Assembly: GCA_025996815.1 (NCBI GenBank)
Contig: BNTT01000100.1
Location: 1-10,941, forward strand
From: Bacteroidia bacterium
GTDB taxonomy: Bacteria > Bacteroidota > Bacteroidia > Bacteroidales > Azobacteroidaceae
Direction: 5' to 3'
DNA length: 10,941 nucleotides
Made by a program: the position numbers and the translations under genes. This document shows, one piece after another, positions 1 to 6,844 of the stretch (positions are counted from its first letter, which is position 1; each line of letters opens with the position of its first letter). The notes below the pieces were generated by a model. It was not told the origin of the DNA. It searched no databases and saw nothing but the letters and a program-made list of their open reading frames with translations.

Positions 1-1456
1 TGGGCTTGATGTCGTATTTCTTTTCTCTATTAACTGCCAAATTAGCCTGTGCTACCGGATTTCTCAGAAACCGTTGCTTGCTCAAACCATTGTCTTGGAT
101 GAGGCTATAGTAGGTGCTCAGGTTGTTGCCGGCTTGGTCTTTATTGTAGACAGCCATGTTGGGCATTTTTTTATAGGCGATGTCCAAAAGACTTTTGCCG
201 TTGGCATAACCGTTGTCGGCACGCCCATCATCCCAGTTTTTGTCGGTATCGGAATAAGTGAATGCAAATTCGGAGGTAAACAGGATGCGCGACGACACAT
301 TGTAGTCTAAGGTCGTGCGGGTGGTCAACCGGTCCCAATTTTGCCCGATAACGGTTCCTTCTTTGGTCATATAGCCGCCCGTTACGCGGAACCGTGCCCG
401 CTCGCCTCCACCGGAAATCACCAGATAGTGGTCGTGTGTGGCTCCATATTGCGACACGGCATCGCGCCAGTCGGTGTTGTTGTTGAAGTATTTGTATTCC
501 GACCATGCCTGGTCGTAGTTATACTCGTTGATGTTGGATGTAGCATTGTTTTGTTGGGGATTGAAATAAGCCTGCTTCATCAGCATCGTGTAGTCGTCGC
601 CGTTCAACATGGGGCGCCCCTCCGGCTGCCAGGCACCGGAATACTTATAGGTATAGTTTATGCGCGTGGGACCGGCAACCCCTTTTTTAGTCGTAATCAT
701 CAACACGCCATTGGCACCGCGCGACCCCCACACGGCAGTGCTGCCGGCATCTTTCAAGACGGTAATATCCAAAATGTCGCTGGGGTTGAGCAGCAGCAAA
801 TCGGCAAACTGCTGTTCCGAAACGCCCTGAAGGTCAACATCTTTCATACTGATGTCTTCGCGCGGAATGCCGTTGATGACAATGAGCGGGTTGCTGTTAG
901 ACCCCAATGTGGAGACCCCGCGGATACGCATCTGAGTGCCCATCCCAACGGTTCCCGACCCCACAATGTCGAGTCCGGCGATATGCCCCTGCAAGGCATC
1001 GTCAATCGAAGCCACATCAATACCTTCAAACGTGGAGGCAGAAATGCGCTGCATGGCAAACGACACCTCATTGGCAGGGATGTCCATCCCGCCACTGTTG
1101 ACCGACTTTTTGGCTTTTATCACCACTTCTTCCAAACTGTTTTCTTCCTGCAAAACAATCCGGATTTCGCGCTTTGCTCCGATATTCTCCGTTGAGGTGG
1201 CGTAGCCGACGTATTTCGTCTGCAAGCGGTTTTTCGTACTCTTCACCTTCATGGAGAAGTCGCCATTGATGTCGGTCAGCGCATTGCCGACCACACGCCC
1301 GTTGGCATCTATTTCGAGCACGCTCGCCGCCATCAGTTCTTCACCGTCGGCGGCAACAACCTTTCCGCGAATCATCTCTCCGCCGCCGTCCTGCGCCCAA
1401 GTGGATTGACAGCAAAGCATCAGTCCCAGCACAATATATATTAGTCTATTTTTCAT
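1..1456 (-). CDS. SusC-family TonB-linked outer-membrane protein, N-terminal half (left-arm copy, cut by window edge)
   Basis: This is the mirror copy of the gene at 9486-10941, where the domains are described. It starts at 1456 on the minus strand, with an in-frame alternative ATG at 1474 that directly touches the stop codon of the fasciclin gene. The reading frame is open to base 1 without a stop, so the gene is truncated by the window end and not by mutation. The 485 residues seen are about half of a usual SusC protein of roughly 1000 residues. No difference from the right-arm copy was found. Confidence 0.9.
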   Translation of the reverse strand, partial: MKNRLIYIVLGLMLCCQSTWAQDGGGEMIRGKVVAADGEELMAASVLEIDANGRVVGNALTDINGDFSMKVKSTKNRLQTKYVGYATSTENIGAKREIRIVLQEENSLEEVVIKAKKSVNSGGMDIPANEVSFAMQRISASTFEGIDVASIDDALQGHIAGLDIVGSGTVGMGTQMRIRGVSTLGSNSNPLIVINGIPREDISMKDVDLQGVSEQQFADLLLLNPSDILDITVLKDAGSTAVWGSRGANGVLMITTKKGVAGPTRINYTYKYSGAWQPEGRPMLNGDDYTMLMKQAYFNPQQNNATSNINEYNYDQAWSEYKYFNNNTDWRDAVSQYGATHDHYLVISGGGERARFRVTGGYMTKEGTVIGQNWDRLTTRTTLDYNVSSRILFTSEFAFTYSDTDKNWDDGRADNGYANGKSLLDIAYKKMPNMAVYNKDQAGNNLSTYYSLIQDNGLSKQRFLRNPVAQANLAVNREKKYDIKP

Positions 1457-1474
1457 ATAGTTATGTATATTCAT

Positions 1475-4039
1475 TTATTCAAAAGTCAATACCTCATCTA
1501 TTTGATGTATCACCGCAAAAGAGGAGGTGTAAATAGACGTAAAATTCGATTCTACGCCATTGAACTGACAGTCTCTCGCCATGATATTATATTTTCCACC
1601 GGTGGTAATCACCCGCGCGGTGCCACCCTTCGCATCCGTCAATTGCAGGGATGTGTTGTCCGATTTTACCTCCAGCGTACGAAATTTGCCGTTCTCCTGA
1701 TTCAGGGAAGCCGTTTCGTAGGGCACACCGTCGAGCGGAGTTCCCCCGATATAGACCGAGTTGTCCTGAAAATGGTAGCGCAAGAAGTTATACAGTTTCT
1801 GCACTTTTCTGGCGATTGTTGCATCCTCTGCAACCGGGTCGGCAGGCAGTTCTTCAATCACCCCGTCGGCAATCGCCTTGTTGATAGCGGCGTTGGTGGG
1901 GATATAGATTGAGTAATTGAACGTGTTGAAGAAAGCCACATTGAAGGTGAGTCCTAAATGGGAAAAACTGGTGAAAACATCACCGCCATACGTCACTTCT
2001 TTGCCATTTTCCGTCACCTTATAGGGCTTAGCAGAACTGCACAGGCTAAAAAATTTACTAAATTCCGGTTCAGTCTGCATCACTTGATAAACCGAGCGCT
2101 GCGCCGCAGGCTGAACAATTTTGTCAAGAAGATACGTTACCCCGTTGTTCTGTGGATACCGCGAGGTTACTGTTGGCGTTTCGTTCTGTTCAATATTAGA
2201 GCCTCCCTGCACCGTCATTCCCAATCCTGTGCCACTCACCTTGATAGTGGCACCGCCTTTGGTTTGGTAGAACTGCTTGCCGCTTTCAATTTCTCCCACC
2301 ACCACATGGTTGTCCAAAATATCAAACAATGCGCGTGATACGGATGCGGAGGGTACTGCTCGGAGGCTATCATTCTTTTCAATGCCAAAAGCCGTTGCCT
2401 CAATCGCATTTGTTCGTCCGTTGATATAGAATCGCCACCATTCATCATTGGGTTTCATCGGATTGATATAGTGACCAAACGCCGCATCGGTAGGCACCAG
2501 CAAACTGAATTTGATATTACTCCCCGCCTCAAGCCCGGCAAGCAGGTAGAGGTCGAACAGTTCATTTTTAATCACCTTATTAAAAATTTGGGTGTTGGCA
2601 TTCACCAGCACGGGAGCGATAACCGAAGCATAATCCGATGGCGGATACACATGGTCGGTGATATAAGCCACGCCATTGCTACAGACCGTGGTGTATTGTA
2701 TATGACTTTTGTCGACGCCGATGGAGGTACCCATCTTGTCTTCCATGTCCTTAAACCGACCAGGCGTGGAGCCTAAGAAAGAAGAGCGCAAATGGTTGTT
2801 GAGCAACACGCTCAAAACCGTGTTCGGCATATTATCCAGCCACGAAAGGTCATTGTCGGGATAGCCATTGCCATACCGTTCTTTCAAAAAGGAGCCTTCA
2901 CCGCGATTGAAATAGTACTTTAACGCCTCATCCGTAGGCACAAACATGGCAGCCATATCCATTGCCGTCGGTGCACCATTGGCACTGTAGGCATTCATCC
3001 CCGGGTCGTAACTGAGTAGAGCGTCCGCCCGACGCTGAGTAACAGGGTCAAGAGGGGTTAATTCTGTATAGAACCGTTTCACAAAGATAGAATCTGTAAA
3101 ATTCGGATGCGTTTCTCTATATGTAGCAGTAAGTGCAGCGCTATATCCCGGCACTGAAAAGCGTTCCAACAGGCTACTAAATAGCTGTGTGTCAGGATTT
3201 TTACGCAAATGCTCTTCCAAATTGTCAACAGGGAGCAGGAGGCGGTCTAATACATTGATATAGCCGTTTTGACAGGTAACATCCTGTCGAATAATTTTAG
3301 CGTTAAAAACATGTGCGTCACCATCTTGCCGGTCTACTCCAACAATATCCCGGAAATCCTTCTCGTAACCTTTCGCTTTCATTTGGTCATCCAAAAAGAA
3401 TACCAGCGTATATAGAGACTGGTCTTTTAGGATGTGGATGCCTCTGTCACGGTAAGGTGCCCAATTGCTATAAGTGACCCCGCTGTAGCTGTGAGGCAGT
3501 GCGTCACCTATTTCAAACGGGACGGTGTCCAAAACATTCCACGACGTTGGATGTCGCATCGCTTGTCCGGGCACAGGCGGAGCCGAGCCGCTTCCCGGAA
3601 CGGAAGAAAGCATTTCCAACAGATAGGTATTGTCTAACATCCCCGAAAACAGGATGGCACGAAGTTGAGCGGGCGCAAAGTCTTCGAATCGGGTGATACC
3701 CAGCGCATTGCTTCTAAAAAATTCATCAAACGCGGCATCATCAGCCACAAAGAGGGTTTTAGAACCCGTTTTGGAGAGCACCTCCCTGTAACCCACACCC
3801 GCATCTTCGATGGAGTTGATGATGCGCAGGTAGTTGCTGAAAGTGCCGCCATACTTGCTCCCATCTTCATTGGTGGGATTTTCGAGCCAGGCATAGATGC
3901 TCGACCCCAGCCACTCCGGTTTGCCGCCGGAGTCTGCCCCTCGGTCGAAATAGTCATCCGTGCAGGCAGCAAAAAACGAAAGCCCCCACAGCAGCAGTGC
4001 TGTGTAGCATAAAGACCGTATCAATACTGTTTTTTTCAT
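1475..4039 (-). CDS. Fasciclin (FAS1) repeat lipoprotein (left-arm copy)
   Basis: This is the mirror copy of the gene at 6903-9467, with an identical 854-residue translation. It begins with a lipoprotein signal (lipobox FAAC, Cys26) and carries four FAS1-like units. It is followed at once by the SusC gene on the same strand (minus strand, 1456 or 1474), so the two should be cotranscribed from the promoter at 4343-4374. The long leader between promoter and start (4040-4336) holds two hairpins. The surface-binding or adhesive role is inferred from the family and the SusC neighbour. The ligand is unknown. Confidence 0.9.
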   Translation of the reverse strand: MKKTVLIRSLCYTALLLWGLSFFAACTDDYFDRGADSGGKPEWLGSSIYAWLENPTNEDGSKYGGTFSNYLRIINSIEDAGVGYREVLSKTGSKTLFVADDAAFDEFFRSNALGITRFEDFAPAQLRAILFSGMLDNTYLLEMLSSVPGSGSAPPVPGQAMRHPTSWNVLDTVPFEIGDALPHSYSGVTYSNWAPYRDRGIHILKDQSLYTLVFFLDDQMKAKGYEKDFRDIVGVDRQDGDAHVFNAKIIRQDVTCQNGYINVLDRLLLPVDNLEEHLRKNPDTQLFSSLLERFSVPGYSAALTATYRETHPNFTDSIFVKRFYTELTPLDPVTQRRADALLSYDPGMNAYSANGAPTAMDMAAMFVPTDEALKYYFNRGEGSFLKERYGNGYPDNDLSWLDNMPNTVLSVLLNNHLRSSFLGSTPGRFKDMEDKMGTSIGVDKSHIQYTTVCSNGVAYITDHVYPPSDYASVIAPVLVNANTQIFNKVIKNELFDLYLLAGLEAGSNIKFSLLVPTDAAFGHYINPMKPNDEWWRFYINGRTNAIEATAFGIEKNDSLRAVPSASVSRALFDILDNHVVVGEIESGKQFYQTKGGATIKVSGTGLGMTVQGGSNIEQNETPTVTSRYPQNNGVTYLLDKIVQPAAQRSVYQVMQTEPEFSKFFSLCSSAKPYKVTENGKEVTYGGDVFTSFSHLGLTFNVAFFNTFNYSIYIPTNAAINKAIADGVIEELPADPVAEDATIARKVQKLYNFLRYHFQDNSVYIGGTPLDGVPYETASLNQENGKFRTLEVKSDNTSLQLTDAKGGTARVITTGGKYNIMARDCQFNGVESNFTSIYTSSFAVIHQIDEVLTFE

Positions 4040-4097
4040 TGTATATCATTAAATCATTAATCATTATTATTTATTGCGTTCTCTGTATATAAGGCAC

Positions 4098-4134
4098 AAA
4101 AAGCCGCATCAAGGCAAAATGCCTCAACGCGACC
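4098..4134 (-). terminator. Terminator-like hairpin in the fasciclin leader (left-arm copy)
   Basis: This is the mirror of 6808-6844. On the minus-strand transcript a stem of about 14 pairs with a UUU loop is followed by five U residues (plus-strand A's at 4098-4102). It sits about 60 bases upstream of the fasciclin start codon, downstream of the predicted promoter. Several pairs are G-U, so the stem is strong only in the RNA of the fasciclin sense strand. Confidence 0.55.
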
Positions 4135-4209
4135 AATGCGTTTTTTCTAAATAGTTGAATATAAATAAGTTGCAAGCCAAGTTTGCCAAAAAGCACTTTA
4201 AAAAATGTG

Positions 4210-4250
4210 CGTAACTTGCTGGTAATGAACAAGTTACGAGGGGGGGGGGG
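4210..4250 (-). other. 9-bp hairpin next to an 11-G tract (left-arm copy)
   Basis: CGTAACTTG at 4210-4218 and CAAGTTACG at 4230-4238 form a perfect 9-bp stem with an 11-base loop. A run of 11 G follows at 4240-4250, with one A between stem and run. On the fasciclin transcript (minus strand) the order is C-tract then hairpin. Such symmetric stems occur as intergenic repeats in Bacteroidales, but only one copy per arm is visible here. Confidence 0.6.
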
Positions 4251-4272
4251 CGAATTAACCGTCCGGTCGGAT

Positions 4273-6510
4273 TCACCCGTCGGCACGCTGTATTTTCCTC
4301 GATATAGAGCCTTCTCTTTCATAATATTTCGAATTGACGGGGCAAAGGTACGATATATTTTTTAAAAATCCAAATTTTTTTTTCAAGTCAATTAATTTGA
4401 CTACCTTTGTGGTTGCAAAAAAATAAAAGTTATGGAAACAAAAACAGTCAAGCGATTGCCTTATGGCAATTCCAATTTTGAGAGCATTATGACCGAGAAT
4501 TATGCTTATGTGGATAAGACACGATTCGTTGAACAGCTTGAAAATGAGGCTAACAAGTATCAATTTTTCATCCGCCCGCGCAAGTTCGGCAAAAGTTTGT
4601 TCTTTTCCTTGCTTGAGCATTACTATGATGTAAACAAGGCAAAGAATTTTGAAAAACTGTTTGGTGAATTGTATATCGGCAAGCATCCTACGCCGAAGAA
4701 AAGTGCTTACGCCGTGTTGAAATTCGACTTTTCGGGACTGGACACTTCCAACGAAGACCGGTTTCGGACTTCTTTTTCCGGAAACATACAGGATGCTGTT
4801 CGCCGATTTATGGATGTTTACCGAAATCTGTTTGCCGATGCCGCTGATTTTATTCAACGGATAGATGAAGAAAAACCCGGCATTTTGTCTATCCGAAAAA
4901 TTATTGACAAGGTGGAATCGGCTGACGTGAAAATTTTTGTCATCATCGACGAATACGACCATTTTGCGAACGACCTTATCGCGATGGGCAGTCAATTGGG
5001 CAAAGATGTTTACCACAACATGGTACACGCAAACGGACTTGTCCGCGATTTTTACGAGGCATTGAAGACGGGCACAAAAACGGTCATCGACCGCATTTTC
5101 ATCACCGGCATATCTCCCGTGATGCTGGACGACCTCACAAGCGGTTTCAACATTGCCGCCAATCTCACGCTCGAGCCAAAGTATAATGAGATGATGGGCT
5201 TTACACAGCAGGAGGTAGATGCCTTGATGCACGAAACAGGCGTTGACCCAAATTTTATCAATGTAGATATGGGGATGTATTATGATGGTTATCTTTTCCA
5301 CGAAGACGGAGAAAATCGAGTGTACAATCCATCCATGATACTCTATTTTTTCTATCAGATATTGCAGTCCCATATAAAAAAGGAGAGATATAAAATATTT
5401 GGTGTCTTCCAGCCGGTCAATCGAAAATTTGCTGATGACATCGGACATAATCCCATTGTTTTGAACAATTTCTATCAAAGTATTGCGATTTTCCTCGTTT
5501 TGAACCATGCGGCGCAAGCGGTTGTAATCGGTTTTCAGATTGTCGTCGATGATGTTTTTGGGTGGTTTTTGGGACTGCAATATCTGATAGAAAAAATAGA
5601 GTATCATGGATGGATTGTACACTCGATTTTCTCCGTCTTCGTGGAAAAGATAACCATCATAATACATCCCCATATCTACATTGATAAAATTTGGGTCAAC
5701 GCCTGTTTCGTGCATCAAGGCATCTACCTCCTGCTGTGTAAAGCCCATCATCTCATTATACTTTGGCTCGAGCGTGAGATTGGCGGCAATGTTGAAACCG
5801 CTTGTGAGGTCGTCCAGCATCACGGGAGATATGCCGGTGATGAAAATGCGGTCGATGACCGTTTTTGTGCCCGTCTTCAATGCCTCGTAAAAATCGCGGA
5901 CAAGTCCGTTTGCGTGTACCATGTTGTGGTAAACATCTTTGCCCAATTGACTGCCAATCGCGATAAGGTCGTTCGCAAAATGGTCGTATTCGTCGATGAT
6001 GACAAAAATTTTCACGTCAGCCGATTCCACCTTGTCAATAATTTTTCGGATAGACAAAATGCCGGGTTTTTCTTCATCTATCCGTTGAATAAAATCAGCG
6101 GCATCGGCAAACAGATTTCGGTAAACATCCATAAATCGGCGAACAGCATCCTGTATGTTTCCGGAAAAAGAAGTCCGAAACCGGTCTTCGTTGGAAGTGT
6201 CCAGTCCCGAAAAGTCGAATTTCAACACGGCGTAAGCACTTTTCTTCGGCGTAGGATGCTTGCCGATATACAATTCACCAAACAGTTTTTCAAAATTCTT
6301 TGCCTTGTTTACATCATAGTAATGCTCAAGCAAGGAAAAGAACAAACTTTTGCCGAACTTGCGCGGGCGGATGAAAAATTGATACTTGTTAGCCTCATTT
6401 TCAAGCTGTTCAACGAATCGTGTCTTATCCACATAAGCATAATTCTCGGTCATAATGCTCTCAAAATTGGAATTGCCATAAGGCAATCGCTTGACTGTTT
6501 TTGTTTCCAT
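4273..6510 (-). CDS. Predicted AAA-ATPase (AAA-ATPase_like / PD-(D/E)XK family), C-terminus replaced by antisense sequence
   Basis: The genuine part is residues 1 to about 382 (6510 down to about 5365), including the spacer. The family is recognised from the N-terminal LPYG...YVDKT region (9-30), the Walker A RPRKFGKS (48-55), the hydrophobic Walker B strand ending IIDEYD (171-176), ITGISPV (224-230), DLTSGFNIA (234-242) and the SLLFYMGL segment (375-382). Family members are usually about 500-600 residues, with a PD-(D/E)XK nuclease-like domain (DUF1703) at the C-terminus. Here that domain is absent, because from residue 383 the frame reads the antisense strand of the left-arm copy to 4273. 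The cellular role of the family is not established, though a nuclease-coupled ATPase is predicted. The start at 6510 fits the short leader after the -7 box at 6533-6540. The first 382 residues are confidently coding; the tail is not. Confidence 0.6.
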   Translation of the reverse strand: METKTVKRLPYGNSNFESIMTENYAYVDKTRFVEQLENEANKYQFFIRPRKFGKSLFFSLLEHYYDVNKAKNFEKLFGELYIGKHPTPKKSAYAVLKFDFSGLDTSNEDRFRTSFSGNIQDAVRRFMDVYRNLFADAADFIQRIDEEKPGILSIRKIIDKVESADVKIFVIIDEYDHFANDLIAIGSQLGKDVYHNMVHANGLVRDFYEALKTGTKTVIDRIFITGISPVMLDDLTSGFNIAANLTLEPKYNEMMGFTQQEVDALMHETGVDPNFINVDMGMYYDGYLFHEDGENRVYNPSMILYFFYQILQSQKPPKNIIDDNLKTDYNRLRRMVQNEENRNTLIEIVQNNGIMSDVISKFSIDRLEDTKYFISLLFYMGLQYLIEKIEYHGWIVHSIFSVFVEKITIIIHPHIYIDKIWVNACFVHQGIYLLLCKAHHLIILWLEREIGGNVETACEVVQHHGRYAGDENAVDDRFCARLQCLVKIADKSVCVYHVVVNIFAQLTAHRDKVVRKMVVFVDDDKNFHVSRFHLVNNFSDRQNAGFFFIYPLNKISGIGKQISVNIHKSANSILYVSGKRSPKPVFVGSVQSRKVEFQHGVSTFLRRRMLADIQFTKQFFKILCLVYIIVMLKQGKEQTFAELARADEKLILVSLIFKLFNESCLIHISIILGHNALKIGIAIRQSLDCFCFHNFYFFATTKVVKLIDLKKKFGFLKNISYLCPVNSKYYEREGSISRKIQRADG
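4343..4374 (-). promoter_or_regulatory. Bacteroidota-type promoter for the fasciclin-SusC operon (left-arm copy)
   Basis: On the minus strand, TTTG (4371-4374) stands 20 bases before TACCTTTG (4343-4350), matching the Bacteroidota -33 TTTG / -7 TAnnTTTG pattern with normal spacing. Transcription would start near 4336 and run left, giving an untranslated leader of about 300 bases before the fasciclin start at 4039. Confidence 0.7.
4386..4402. promoter_or_regulatory. Imperfect palindrome between divergent promoters, possible operator (left-arm copy)
   Basis: AGTCAA and TTGACT, 6 bases each, flank a TTAAT centre. The element ends at the first base of the ATPase -7 box (4402) and lies just upstream of the fasciclin -33 element. 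That position suits a repressor or a shared regulator, but six-base arms are short and AT-rich DNA makes chance matches common. Confidence 0.3.
4402..4409 (+). promoter_or_regulatory. -7 box of the AAA-ATPase promoter (left-arm copy)
   Basis: TACCTTTG fits the Bacteroidota -7 consensus TAnnTTTG. It is 22 bases upstream of the ATPase ATG at 4432, so the leader would be only about 15 bases. The expected -33 TTTG is replaced by a T-tract (4375-4383) with no clear G, so this promoter looks weaker than the divergent one. The start codon is preceded by an A-rich stretch without a Shine-Dalgarno sequence, usual for this phylum. Confidence 0.6.
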
Positions 6511-6669
6511 AACTTTTATTTTTTTGCAACCACAAAGGTAGTCAAATTAATTGACTTGAAAAAAAAATTTGGATTTTTAAAAAATATATCGTACCTTTGC
6601 CCCGTCAATTCGAAATATTATGAAAGAGAAGGCTCTATATCGAGGAAAATACAGCGTGCCGACGGGTGA
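4432..6669 (+). CDS. AAA-ATPase-like protein, truncated copy fused to antisense sequence (plus-strand chimera)
   Basis: Only residues 1-313 (4432-5370) are genuine. They contain the YVDKT segment (26-30), a Walker A of the RPRKFGKS type (48-55), a Walker B with IIDEYD (171-176), and the ITGISPV segment (224-230). At 5371-5373 the frame crosses into the spacer, read antisense, giving about 66 meaningless residues. It then enters the antisense strand of the right-arm ATPase copy and its promoter region, ending at 6669. Residue 185 is Met here and Ile in the other copy. The 745-residue ORF is open only by chance. As a gene this is a 5' fragment with both the spacer-encoded part and the C-terminal region missing. 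Confidence 0.5.
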   Translation: METKTVKRLPYGNSNFESIMTENYAYVDKTRFVEQLENEANKYQFFIRPRKFGKSLFFSLLEHYYDVNKAKNFEKLFGELYIGKHPTPKKSAYAVLKFDFSGLDTSNEDRFRTSFSGNIQDAVRRFMDVYRNLFADAADFIQRIDEEKPGILSIRKIIDKVESADVKIFVIIDEYDHFANDLIAMGSQLGKDVYHNMVHANGLVRDFYEALKTGTKTVIDRIFITGISPVMLDDLTSGFNIAANLTLEPKYNEMMGFTQQEVDALMHETGVDPNFINVDMGMYYDGYLFHEDGENRVYNPSMILYFFYQILQSHIKKERYKIFGVFQPVNRKFADDIGHNPIVLNNFYQSIAIFLVLNHAAQAVVIGFQIVVDDVFGWFLGLQYLIEKIEYHGWIVHSIFSVFVEKITIIIHPHIYIDKIWVNACFVHQGIYLLLCKAHHLIILWLEREIGGNVETACEVVQHHGRYAGDENAVDDRFCARLQCLVKIADKSVCVYHVVVNIFAQLTANRDKVVRKMVVFVDDDKNFHVSRFHLVNNFSDRQNAGFFFIYPLNKISGIGKQISVNIHKSANSILYVSGKRSPKPVFVGSVQSRKVEFQHGVSTFLRRRMLADIQFTKQFFKILCLVYIIVMLKQGKEQTFAELARADEKLILVSLIFKLFNESCLIHISIILGHNALKIGIAIRQSLDCFCFHNFYFFATTKVVKLIDLKKKFGFLKNISYLCPVNSKYYEREGSISRKIQRADG
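5373..5569. other. Single-copy spacer at the palindrome centre (ATPase coding sequence on the minus strand)
   Basis: The 197 bases between the arms are not mirrored. Read on the minus strand they continue the AAA-ATPase frame from codon 314 (QKPPKNIIDDN...) to the SLLFYM segment, and this looks like real protein for the family. Read on the plus strand they also stay open but give an implausible peptide. The spacer thus shows the original direction of the gene: minus strand, right arm into spacer. It is the loop expected when a copied strand folds back on itself about 200 bases behind its tip. Confidence 0.9.
6533..6540 (-). promoter_or_regulatory. -7 box of the AAA-ATPase promoter (right-arm copy)
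   Basis: On the minus strand this reads TACCTTTG, 22 bases before the ATPase start codon at 6510. The upstream -33 position is a T-tract on the minus strand with no clear TTTG. It faces away from the fasciclin promoter, and the two -7 boxes are only about 50 bases apart, so both promoters share the DNA between them. Confidence 0.6.
6540..6556. promoter_or_regulatory. Imperfect palindrome between divergent promoters, possible operator (right-arm copy)
   Basis: This is the mirror of 4386-4402: six-base arms AGTCAA / TTGACT around a five-base AT centre. It touches the ATPase -7 box and stands about 12 bases before the fasciclin -33 TTTG, so a bound protein could affect both genes. No regulator gene is present in the window to support this. 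Confidence 0.3.
6568..6599 (+). promoter_or_regulatory. Bacteroidota-type promoter for the fasciclin-SusC operon (right-arm copy)
   Basis: TTTG at 6568-6571 and TACCTTTG at 6592-6599 are 20 bases apart, which fits the Bacteroidota sigma-factor consensus. The expected transcription start is near 6606, giving a leader of about 296 bases before the fasciclin ATG at 6903. The spacer DNA is very AT-rich. Confidence 0.7.
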
Positions 6670-6691
6670 ATCCGACCGGACGGTTAATTCG

Positions 6692-6732
6692 CCCCCCCCC
6701 CCTCGTAACTTGTTCATTACCAGCAAGTTACG
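6692..6732 (+). other. C11 tract followed by a 9-bp hairpin (right-arm copy)
   Basis: Eleven C's at 6692-6702 precede CGTAACTTG (6704-6712), an 11-base loop, and CAAGTTACG (6724-6732). The 3' arm CAAGTT could instead pair with AACTTG at 6759-6764, so two exclusive folds are possible. The homopolymer is long enough to be prone to slippage. Confidence 0.6.
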
Positions 6733-6807
6733 CACATTTTTTAAAGTGCTTTTTGGCAAACTTGGCTTGCAACTTATTTATATTCAACTATTTAGAAAAA
6801 ACGCATT

Positions 6808-6844
6808 GGTCGCGTTGAGGCATTTTGCCTTGATGCGGCTTTTT
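6808..6844 (+). terminator. Terminator-like hairpin in the fasciclin leader (right-arm copy)
   Basis: Bases 6809-6822 pair with 6826-6839 without a gap around the loop TTT (6823-6825), and T's at 6840-6844 follow. The innermost part is AGGCA/TGCCT, and the outer part has C-G pairs mixed with G-U wobbles. In the opposite strand the wobbles become A-C mismatches, so the structure belongs to transcripts running right. It lies downstream of the operon promoter and about 60 bases before the fasciclin start. That makes it a candidate attenuator, or the terminator of a short leader RNA, and not an end-of-operon terminator. Confidence 0.55.

Larger units (their letters stand above)
1..5372. repeat. 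Left arm of a window-spanning inverted repeat
   Basis: This arm is the reverse complement of 5570-10941, each base x matching 10942-x. The outer ends, the gene boundaries, the intergenic region and the inner edge all mirror exactly, and the only difference found is at 4986/5956. The match stops between 5372 and 5373 (paired with 5570 and 5569). The arm holds, from outside in: a partial SusC gene, a fasciclin lipoprotein gene, a divergent promoter region, and the first 313 codons of an AAA-ATPase gene. It has no transposase, terminal repeats or target-site duplications that would make it a mobile-element arm. Confidence 0.97.

Noticed and set aside
341..1195. 284-residue plus-strand ORF (mirror copy 9747-10601 on the minus strand)
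   Set aside because: It is antisense to the SusC gene, whose plug motifs are unmistakable. The translation shows no recognisable domain.
1475..4039. Several 60-150-residue ORFs antisense or out of frame to the fasciclin gene, and their mirror copies in 6903-9467
   Set aside because: They are shadows of an 854-codon gene with clear FAS1 motifs, and none has a domain or plausible start context.
5373..5569. Hairpin telomere of a linear replicon, or a site-specific invertible switch
   Set aside because: A resolved telomere would be a perfect palindrome without a 197-base coding loop. There is no invertase gene, and the spacer is simply the next part of the ATPase frame, not a promoter or a recombination site.
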